In this document: positions 55,869 to 64,000 of the stretch, one piece after another
Layout of the letters: each line of letters opens with the position of its first letter
Numbering within the stretch: position 1 is the stretch's first letter
NCBI GenBank assembly: GCA_018857735.1
Contig: JABMCL010001457.1
Span: 50,001-114,000 of the forward strand
From: Alviniconcha marisindica
Taxonomy: Eukaryota; Mollusca; Gastropoda; Provannidae
Length of the DNA: 64,000 nucleotides
Reading direction: 5' to 3'
The notes under the pieces: model-generated
Told to the model about the DNA's origin: nothing
Database searches by the model: none
Seen by the model: only the letters and a program-made list of their open reading frames with translations
Position numbers and translations under genes: made by a program

Positions 55869-58800
55869 CACACCACAAACACACACACACAAACACACAA
55901 CAACACACACGTGAGGCGGCCAGGGCACACACACACACTACACACACCACCACACCCACACCCCACACACCCACACACACACACACACACACACACCCAC
56001 ACACCACACTCTTCACTGATACAGTTGACAATGAAAAACAGTGGACGTAAGATTGTTAAGATAGGAGAGATGAGGCAGTGACCAGTGGTTCACCCTCGCC
56101 CAGCCCTCCACACCCCCCCACCCACACCTCAAGCTGCGCATGTTGGGCATGGACGGCAGGCTGGTCAAGGCGTTGGAGTCCAGGTTGACGGACTCGAGGT
56201 GGCTGCAGTCGCCGGGCAGCACCAGGGACTGCAGAGTGTTGTAGCTCAGGTCCAACTTCCGAGCTTGCGCAGCGCCGACAGGTCCACTTCCGTCGTCTCC
56301 AGCAGGCGGTTGTGAGAGAGGTCCAGTGACGTCAGCTCCTGCATGCGTCCCACGGGAGATCCCTTGAACGACGATAGTCTGGATGGCGACAAGAAAAAAG
56401 AAGAAGTTTGAAAGACGGGGTTCAGTTTATGTTGGGAAAGCTAGTATGGAATATACTTATTGCGAGAATACAGAAAGGGTTTCAGAATGAATAACAGTTA
56501 TTGTCAAAGCAGCGAACCAGTCCCTTTCGATGTGACCTGCAAACGACCACAAGATAAACAGCATCGTGACAGTCCTGGAGACAAGGGCATTACAAACTGG
56601 CCGCTCTGAACTTTATTTCAACGTCGAAGGAAGGAAAGGTCTTCTCGGAAGCAACGGAAAGAAGAAGGAGGAGAAAGACGAGCGAGAGAACTTTAGCACT
56701 GGCGCCGACCTGCAGCGGGAGATGTTGAGCTCCACGAGGTTGACCAGGTCCTCAAAGCCCACGTCCAGGGCCGTCAGCAGGTTCCCGCTGATGTCCAGCT
56801 TGCGGAGGCTGCGGATGTTGCCGAAGGAGGCGGCAGGCACGGTGGCGATCAGGTTCTCGGACAGGTCCAGCTCCCGCAGGGCCATCAGCCGCACCTCGGA
56901 GAAGAGGCCCGGGTTGGCCACGCTCATGTTGGACAGGTCCACCACCTCCAGCCCCGAGGTCTCCAGCTGCCGGAGAACGTCCACGACCTGCTGGAAGGAC
57001 AGGAGGCGGTTGCCGGCCAGGCTGAGGTTCCGGAGGCCCGGGACGGCGGGCAGGGCGTTGGGGTGGAAGGCGCGGAGCTGGCAGTGGGAGAGGTCCAGGG
57101 AGCGGGGCACCTGGTGGTCCCACGTCTCCGCCATCTCGAAGGCGTCCTGGGAGGCGTTGGTGAAGGGGTTGTGCGAGAGGTCCAGCACCCGCAGCTGCGT
57201 CAGGAGCTGGAAGCGGAGCCCCAGCTTGAGGTAGGTGGCGCGGTTGTGCGAGACGTTCAGCACCTGTTGGAGAGAGGGCGGCAAACACTCGTTTGTGATG
57301 ACTGTGTCCAGCGAACAGTAACCAGACAGCACACACACACTGTTCCTGCTCCATTAGGCTACACGATGCATCAGAGGTACAACAGTAGTGTAGTGTCTCT
57401 GGATGCAGCACCATACGGTGCGCGGGTATTTGACGCTTAATGACCAGACAGCCGCGATGATTATACCCATTGTGGATATTCAAAACGCGATATAAAAAGC
57501 GACGTTATTCCTTTAGCAGCACGTGTGACTTTAGCGCAGTGAGTCTGCTCGAGAGTGGAGAATAGCGCTATAATATAAAAGGTGATCATGATCACCATCG
57601 AGTCATGAGTAAAAAATCCGATTTAGCTTACTGATCATTGCTCACGTCACTTTAAGCTTAAGGCAGACAAGATTAACTGAGCGCACAAGGCCGCTTTATG
57701 TTGAGGCAAGGTTAACCGTAAGGTAGACAAGGTTAACTGTAGCGCACAAAGCCGCTTTATGTTGAGGCAAGGTTAACCGTAAGGTAGACAAGGTTAACTG
57801 TAGCGCACAAGGCCGCTTTATGTTGAGGCAAGGTTAACCGTAAGGTAGACAAGGTTAACTGTAGCGCACAAGGCCGCTTTATGTTGAGGCACGGTTAACC
57901 GTAAGGTAGACAAGGTTAACTGTAGCGCACAAGGCCGCTTTATGTTGAGGCAAGGTTAACCGTAAGGTAGACAAGGTAGCGCACAAGGCCGCTTTATGCA
58001 GAGTCACGGTTAACCGTAAGGTAGACAAGGTCGCTTTGCACTGTAGCGCAAAGGCCGCTTTATGCGAGGCAGGTTAACCGTAGACAAGGTAGGACAAGGT
58101 AGCGCACAAGGCCGCTTTATGCAGAGTCACGGTTAACCGTAAGGTAGACAAGGTCGCTTTGTGCTGAGGCAAGGCTAGCTGTACGGTGGGCCAGGCTGTG
58201 GAAGCGTTAGGACAGAAAGAGTAGGCAAGGTTCACTGTAGGCGAGGTTAAATGTAGTTAACTATAGGCAAGGTTAACTGCAGTCAACGGTGGGCAAGGTT
58301 GTAGAGTGTTAGGGCAAAAGGAGTAGGCAAGGTTAACTGTAGGCAAGGTGGGCTAGGATGTGGAGCGTTAGGACAGAAAGAGTAGGCAAAGTTAACTTCA
58401 GGCAAGGTTAAGTGTAGGCAAGGTTAACTTTAGGCAAGGTTAACTGTAGGCAAGGTTAAACTGTAGGCACGGATAACTGTGGGCAAGGTTAACTATAGGC
58501 GAGGTTACCTATAGGCAAGGTTAAATGTAGGCAAGGTTAACTTTAGGCAAGGTTAAGTGTAGGCAAAGTTACCTTTGGGCAGGGTTAACTGTAGGCAAGG
58601 TTAAACTGTAGACACGGTTAACTGTAGGCAAGGTTAACTTTAGGCAAAATGGGCAAGGCCGTGGAGCGTTAGGGCAGAAAGAGTAGACAAGGTTAATTAA
58701 CTGTAGCCTACAGTGAGCAACGTTAGGGCAGAAAGAGTAGGCAAGGTTAATTAACTGTAGCCTACAGTGAGCAGCGTTAGGGCAGAAAGAGTAGGCAAGG

Positions 58801-59215
58801 TTAATTAACTGTAGCCTACAGTGAGCAGCGTTAGGGCAGAAAGAGTAGGCAAGGTTAATTAACTGTAGCCTACAGTGAGCAGCGTTAGGGCAGAAAGAGT
58901 AGGCAAGGTTAATTAACTGTAGCCAACAGTGAGCAGCGTTAGGGCAGAAAGAGTAGGCAAGGTTAATTAACTGTAGCCTACAGTGAGCAGCGTTAGGGCA
59001 GAAAGAGTAGGCAAGGTTAATTAACTGTAGCCTACAGTGAGCAGCGTTAGGGCAGAAAGAGTAGGCAAGGTTAATTAACTGTAGCCAACAGTGAGCAGCG
59101 TTAGGGCAGAAAGAGTAGGCAAGGTTAATTAACTGTAGCCTACAGTGAGCAGCGTTAGGGCAGAAATAATAGGCAAGGTAAACTGTAGCCTGCATTGGAC
59201 AAGATCTGTGGGAGC

Positions 59216-59281
<66 letters not shown>

Positions 59282-59896
59282 GGGGAGGGGGTGGAGGGAG
59301 GGAGAGAAAGAGGAAGAGACAGACAGACAGACAGACAGACAGAGAGTGCTACCGGCCTTGAGGTGGGGCAGGGTGTGCAGCAGGAGGTCGGGCAGGGCGT
59401 CCAGCTCGTTGTGGCTGAGGTCCAGCACCTCCATCTCCCCGCTGTCGGCGAAGAGGCTGCTGGGCAGCCCCCGCAGCCGGTTGCCGTGCAGGTCCACCCG
59501 CCGCAGGTGCAGCAGCCCCGTGAAGGTGCACAGCTGCAGGCGCAGGAAGCCGTTGCCCGAGAGGTCCACCTGGCGCAGCTGCCGCAGGCGCTCCAGCGAC
59601 CCGTTGATCATGGGGCCCAGCAGGTTGCCGGACAGGTCCAGGCGGACGGTCAGCGGCGACAGGCTGGCCGGAACACGGAAGAGGCCGCGGCGGGAGCAGT
59701 CCACGGTCAGGTTGTTGTCCGTGCACGCACACTGCTTGGGGCAGTCCGGGGCCCTTGTGGGCGTCGGGGAGGTTGTGGTGGCGGTGGCCGCCGTTGGTGT
59801 CGGCGTCGTTGCGGCGTAGGTCGTGAGGAGCGTGCTGAGGATGAGGAGGATGAGGAAAAAGGCGGGGAGCGGTGGTTTGGTCCTGGCTGCTGCCAT
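51556..59896 (-). CDS. leucine-rich-repeat type I transmembrane protein
   Basis: Minus-strand exons: 59896-59357, 57263-56710, 56378-56128, 55027-54820, 53571-51556; about 1189 residues allowing for one apparent 1-nt deletion. The signal peptide has the core LPAFFLILLILSTLLTTYA. A Thr/Pro-rich spacer follows, then an LRRNT cysteine cap (CPKQCACTDNNLTVDC, about 52-67). About twenty 24-residue LRRs lead to an LRRCT (NPFDCGCDLLPLQDWL ending ERFQC). A membrane helix lies at about 704-731 (LLYLIIFGSVGGLGIVVGIV). A cytoplasmic tail of about 455 residues is Arg, Pro, Gly and His rich, with a run of eight His. No TIR, Ig or kinase domain is seen, so Toll receptors and kekkon/LRIG proteins are excluded. 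It is probably a cell-surface adhesion or signalling receptor; the family is not recognised. Exon 1 must leave after AAG (next bases GCCGGT) to keep the LRR register, a poor donor. GC content far exceeds the surroundings. Confidence 0.85.
53745..54880 (-). repeat. tandem copies of the 3' edge of LRR exon 4
   Basis: The exon edge on the plus strand (54814-54878) reads GATGCCTACCTCCTCGGTGG then TGGTCCAGCTGAAGAACTGG and GTGCGGGTGAGGTCGTTG. Close copies start at 54268 and 54595, and partial ones at about 53755, 53934, 54108 and 54424. The spacers are repeats of TGTTGATGCTGAGGATGATG, GTTGCTGCTGCTG and ATCTCTCATCTAAAACC. The period is about 160-170 bp. A poly-C tract lies at 54693-54719. Confidence 0.85.
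55066..55197 (-). mobile_element. two tandem SINE family B 3' ends
   Basis: Two adjacent copies of TAACTTGGTGTTTTACGCCC then AGTCAACCATTACGGTTATA and TCNGGGCGATGTCCAGTGTC. They differ at very few positions, consistent with recent local duplication in the LRR intron. Confidence 0.7.
55536..56010. repeat. long interrupted (CA)n microsatellite
   Basis: About 475 bp of CA with many CCA, CAA and CGA interruptions, in the LRR intron between exons 3 and 4. All reading frames through it are artefacts. Confidence 0.95.
57471..57580 (+). mobile_element. SINE family C 3' end
   Basis: GTGGATATTCAAAACGCGAT, then AGCGCAGTGAGTCTGCTCGA and GAGTGGAGAATAGCGCTATA, the family C tail seen at 39440-39460. It lies in LRR intron 1. 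Confidence 0.7.
57640..59200. repeat. minisatellite cluster with a shared AGGCAAGGTTAA core
   Basis: Three adjoining arrays. 57660-58190: 61-bp units (AAGGTAGACAAGGTTAACTG, then AGCGCACAAGGCCGCTTTAT). 58190-58680: short irregular 15-17 bp units of GTAGGCAAGGTTAACT. 58680-59180: about nine near-identical 57-bp units (GTAGGCAAGGTTAATTAACT, then GTAGCCTACAGTGAGCAGCG and TTAGGGCAGAAAGA). 57 is a multiple of three, which opens a 208-codon frame that is not a gene. The cluster occupies most of LRR intron 1. Confidence 0.93.
59218..59345. repeat. (GA)n and (GACA)n repeats
   Basis: (GA)n of about 55 bp, then a G-rich stretch and (GACA)n at 59321-59341. They end immediately at the putative 3' edge of LRR exon 1, so the donor region of that exon is flanked by low-complexity DNA. 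Confidence 0.93.
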
Positions 59897-59999
59897 CTCG
59901 CTGAAGCTGGAATGGAAGGGGTGGGGGGGCGATGTTTTGATTATGTGCCTTGAACTGTGAGGTCTGAGTCTGGGGTGTTATTTTGGCGGCGCTGTCTCT

Positions 60000-60369
<370 letters not shown>

Positions 60370-60600
60370 GTTTCACTCCGTCTGTCTCTCTTCTCACCCC
60401 GATATGACCTATGCGTTTTTTGCCTGCGTTTTGAAAAGTAACGTTTGCCCCCTCCCCCCCCCTTCTCGCAGCACAAGAATAAGCTGACACCTTTATACGC
60501 CTTGCACACATTCGCGCTTATTCCGTTTGGGGAATGCGCTGTCGTATTCAACTATACGTAGACGTGTATAACTCGCAAAGAAGTCAATACCTAACAATAC

Positions 60601-61035
60601 GACAGCGTGCCCGATGATTCAGGATTGAATGAAACTGACTAGTATATCACGAAACGACAGCGTGCCCGATGATTCAGGATTGAATGAAACTGACTAGTAT
60701 ATCACGAAACGACAGCGTGTCCGTTGATTCAGGACTGAATGAAATTGACTAGTACATCACGAAACGACAGCGTGTCCGTTGATTCAGGATTGAATGAAAT
60801 TGACTAGTACATCACGAAACGACAGCGTGTCCGTTGATTCAGGATTGAATGAAACTGACTGGGAGTCAGTACATCACAATACGCGAGTTCCGAAACTTTT
60901 ACGGGGTATAGCGCTACAGAAGAGTTATTAGTATTAGTATTATAATATGACAGCGTGCCTAATGATTTAGGATTGAATAAAACTGACTCATACGCCACAA
61001 TACGACAGCGTGCCCGATGATTTAGGATTGAATGA
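60601..61035. repeat. 55-bp tandem repeat
   Basis: Five contiguous units starting GACAGCGTG(C/T)CCG at 60601, 60656, 60711, 60766 and 60821, an exact 55-bp period. Two more degenerate units follow at about 60950 and 61005 after a non-repeat spacer. Each contains GATTCAGGATTGAATGAAAC. Upstream of the LRR gene. Confidence 0.95.
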
Positions 61036-61106
61036 AAGTGACCGGCAAAAACATATTTTCAGATATATGTATAGCGCTGTGTGTAGATGTGAGGAATAAG
61101 TACTTA

Positions 61107-61230
61107 CAAGCTGCTGAACGAGGGAGAAAGGAGAAGTCGCTTCCAGTACGTGTCAGTGCATATCGTCCCTTTCTGACATCTTTCCGGTCACCTAGGACTT
61201 CACTCGTGCTCTCAGGAAAAGGACCAAGAC
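61107..61230 (-). other. possible untranslated first exon of the LRR gene
   Basis: Minus strand: TCGTTCAGCAGCTT then GTAAGTACTT is a strong donor (exon end about 61107). The LRR ATG at 59896 lies right after an acceptor-like CCAGCTTCAGCGAG. This suggests a 5' untranslated exon here, but no transcript evidence exists. Confidence 0.25.
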
Positions 61231-61391
61231 TCGCAGTTTCTCAGACCGGTGCTAATAATAATCACGCCCCCTTGTCGCTCGTGCCATGCTCGTGTGGCAA
61301 GTGCCAGCCTTTGTCGCTTGCGGGAGGGGGTGGGGGGGGGCAAGATAGACGGGGTGTGGGGTCAGTGTAGTTTCATCAGCTGTAATGATGC

Positions 61392-61394
<3 letters not shown>

Positions 61395-61458
<64 letters not shown>
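61395..61458. repeat. (GA)n microsatellite
   Basis: About 32 GA units followed by a short duplication of GAGAGGCCTATTTGGTTTCA. Confidence 0.95.
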
Positions 61459-61460
<2 letters not shown>

Positions 61461-61740
61461 CCTATTTGGTTTCAGAGAGAGAGGCCTATTTGGTTTCATC
61501 AGCTGTAACGAGGCGCAGACAGCGCTATAAGGCGCAGGCAGTGCTATAAGGACGGGTATTTTAACGCACAGTAACCGGCACATTCTGTCGGAAAGCCCCC
61601 CATTCACCCATCCCCCATCTCTCTCTTCCCGCTCACGGAAAAGCCCATATCCCGCCCAAACTACACAAAGAGCACAAGACCCTCCAAATTTCTGCGAAGA
61701 TACCGACGCTACTCGGCTGAAGCAGACAAGCCATACATAC

Positions 61741-61875
61741 TCCCCCCCCCCCCCCCCCCCCCCCCACCCCAGTAAACTGATAAATAATAATATTTATAAA
61801 ATATTTATAAATCGGAATGACTCTTGTCCGTACCGCCGACTATTCTAAGCAAGCAAGCATGCAAGCGCACACGGC

Positions 61876-61954
<79 letters not shown>
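61741..61954. repeat. poly-C tract and (CA)n microsatellite
   Basis: Poly-C of about 25 nt at 61741-61766, AT-rich spacer, then about 38 CA units at 61878-61954. 61955-62590 has no gene that I can recognise. Confidence 0.93.
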
Positions 61955-61957
<3 letters not shown>

Positions 61958-62594
61958 CATACTGACTATACAAAGCTTATTTTACACAACTTTTAAAAAA
62001 CAAAACAAAGAAAAACGGGATGCGCTGACTTGAACTTCGATGTAAAACAACCATCTCTTGGAAGCTAGGCTGATGAAACATTTTTATTTAGATTTTTCGG
62101 GTTCGACAGAGGAACAGAGCTATCCTTTCCGTGTCTATACACATTTCATAAACTTTCCATCAGAACCTAAGTCTGCAGGTCTTAACAGACCAGTAACAGA
62201 CCCACTGTAACAGGCAAACGGCCACAAGATGTGACATATCTTGTGACGGACTTCTAGTTTTTCGTTCGCTTAGAGCAGTGGGTCCATGTTGGGAGGTGCT
62301 GAGACTTAGTAAGAACATGGTGGAAAGTTAGTGCGTTAAGTAAAAGAGATGGACCAGGCTGGTTGTCTGTTTTGAGGGCTTTGTCGTAGGAGAGTGAAGA
62401 AGGAGTACTCTGTTCAGCTGTGTAAACTAGACTGAATCAGACTGCGTTCCGTCTGCTTTTGTTTTGTTTCGTTGTTTCCTCTGATTGTTTCACACTCAGT
62501 TTGGGGAACTTTAACCCTTTGCTGCCGTGCTCCAACACGCGGAGTTTTTTCTTTTGTTCTCCCCCGCTCATGTAACGCATGCCACATTGATGAT

Positions 62595-62915
62595 GACGAT
62601 GATGATGATGATGATGATGATTGCTTTTATGTAGCGCTATTCTCTGTTCTCGAGCAGACTCGCTGTGTTCGCATGTGATTCTACATGAATGACTAGCTTT
62701 TTGTAGCGGCATTTTTGAATATCCACCGAAGTGGTGTACTTACAGCGCTGGCATGGCTGGTGCCACATAAAACTGCTGCCGTCTCGGCGCGAGTTCTGTG
62801 TACACCATACAACCACGCACCATGTCACTTCGTAAGGTGTATGCGTGTTTAGCTGTAACCTGCCACCTGCACATTTGGCAGAATGACCGGGATCTTTTAC
62901 GTGCTACTACACTTG
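62595..62915 (-). mobile_element. SINE family C, head-truncated copy
   Basis: Reverse-complement matches to the copy at 39024-39470: GCACGTAAAAGATCCCGGTC, GGTGGCAGGTTACAGCTAAA, GGCACCAGCCATGCCAGCGC, and the tail GAGTCTGCTCGAGAACAGAG then AATAGCGCTAC. It ends in ATC triplets (62588-62620 on the plus strand). The tRNA-like head is absent. Confidence 0.8.
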
Positions 62916-63069
62916 CAGACGTAGCCTGTTGTTGTTGTAGTTGTATCGTTCCACAGCAGAACATTCTGCGATTATTTAGTACCCCACCACATGGACAGCC
63001 ACACGCCGTCTTCGTAGGAGCAGCCGTAGCAATTTTTGTGGCATTAGATTACTACGTGGTTGGTTCAGC

Positions 63070-63650
63070 CATACATAGATAACTAATCAATCAAGCAACC
63101 AATCAAATAAGCATCAATCACCCAATCAACCAATTAGTCAACCATCCGATCAAATAATCAATCAATCTGTCAATCAGTCAGGCAGTCAATAAATAAATCG
63201 GTTTGTCCATCAATCTATCAATCGATCAACCGCACATAGAGGTGTTGTCGGCAATAGGTTAATGAAGTCAACCAACCGATCAAATAATCAGTGAGTCAAT
63301 CGGTCAATGAGTCAGTCAGTCAATAAAGAAATCGATCAGTCGCACATAAGGGTTCTGTCTGCAATAGGTTAATGAAGTCAACCAACCGTCAAGTAATCTA
63401 TCTGTCAATCGGCCAGTCAGTCAATGAATAATTCAGTCAATCAACCGCACATAGAGGTGCTGTCGGCAATGAGGTCATCCAACCGATCAAATAATCAATC
63501 GGTCAATCAGGCAATCAGTCAAATAAATAAATCGATCAGCCGCAACCCTCAAATCATCAATGAGTTGGTCAATCAGGCAGCCAGTCAATAAATAAATCAG
63601 TCAATCGATCAACCGAACATAGAGGTGCTGTGGGCAATGAGTTAATGAAG
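63070..63650. repeat. AATC-rich satellite with about 110-bp units
   Basis: Degenerate AATCAATC/AGTCAGTC sequence interrupted by a recurring block (CCGCACATAGAGGTGYTGTC, GGCAATAGGTTAATGAAGTC) near 63229, 63340, 63446 and 63613. No coding content. Confidence 0.85.
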
Positions 63651-63890
63651 TTGTGAGAACGAGGAGAAAGGAGAAGTCGCTGCGAGCGGCGCAGTTGGGC
63701 CTCAGTGCCAAGGCTGAGTGACAGCCCTGAATGTAGCTGTAACACTACACCCGATACGTCGTAGGCTTTGATCAACGACGTCAGTCGTGACGCGCGCGGC
63801 GCACGTGAAGGGGAGGGGATAGTCGGGGCAAAGGTCGCGGTGTGGTGTGTGTGTGCGTGGTGTGGTATGTGTGTAATACAAGTCCACCAC

Positions 63891-63924
<34 letters not shown>

Positions 63925-64000
63925 CGTGTCATGGGACAGACAGACAGACAGCTCTTGGTAGATGATCAAAGAACGTGTCATCATTGTTGGTCCTGTGAAA
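63651..64000. other. window end, no gene recognised
   Basis: Contains GAACGAGGAGAAAGGAGAAG at 63658, nearly identical to the sequence at the putative donor near 61120. There is a CpG-rich stretch to 63840, then (GT)n at 63895-63923 and a short GACA run. Could be the start of another regulatory region; nothing firmer can be said. Confidence 0.35.

Noticed and set aside
58569..59195. 208-codon minus-strand frame with a 19-residue repeat
   Set aside because: The 57-bp minisatellite keeps the frame open; it lies in an LRR intron with no splice sites linking it.

Overview
The window looks like nuclear DNA of an invertebrate animal, most probably a mollusc and plausibly a gastropod. The genes have short exons with GT-AG introns of about 0.3-3 kb (one of about 10 kb). 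They encode diverged homologues of animal proteins in a moderately AT-rich background full of (GT)n, (GA)n, (TA)n and poly-G/C tracts and tRNA-headed SINE copies. I see nothing bacterial and no complete transposon.

Layout. 1-4.7 kb is repeat ground: microsatellites, several SINE copies and an inverted-repeat element interrupted by a SINE. 4.74-29.26 kb holds a plus-strand gene for the BTB-BACK-kelch protein IVNS1ABP (NS1-binding protein). It has a CpG-rich promoter and untranslated first exon, a 10 kb first intron, 13 coding exons (15041-25346) and a 3.9 kb 3' UTR. 29.3-32.6 kb contains a broken retroelement-like ORF and a 95-bp tandem repeat. 32.66-40.2 kb is a minus-strand gene for the mitochondrial pseudouridine synthase TRUB2, whose untranslated first exon lies near 41.4 kb. 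Head-to-head with it, 41.8-49.9 kb carries the plus-strand mitochondrial aspartyl-tRNA synthetase DARS2. Only its first 11 coding exons (about 410 residues) are present. 50.2-59.9 kb is a GC-rich minus-strand gene for a large leucine-rich-repeat transmembrane protein, with one apparent 1-nt deletion. 60-64 kb is again repeats.

How the genes relate. TRUB2 and DARS2 both serve mitochondrial RNA maturation and translation. They share a region of about 0.45 kb with a triplicated 19-bp motif, suggesting a bidirectional promoter. The catalytic C-terminal half of DARS2 is not found before the antisense LRR gene begins, so either the LRR gene sits inside a DARS2 intron or DARS2 is truncated or misassembled here. 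IVNS1ABP and the LRR gene have no evident functional tie to that pair.

The most unusual feature is a recurring pattern: introns hold tandem arrays built from the edge of the neighbouring exon, including its splice site. I see this at IVNS1ABP exons 11 and 14, TRUB2 exon 4 and LRR exon 4. Some of the IVNS1ABP copies would splice in frame. All assignments come from reading the sequence; no search or alignment was run.
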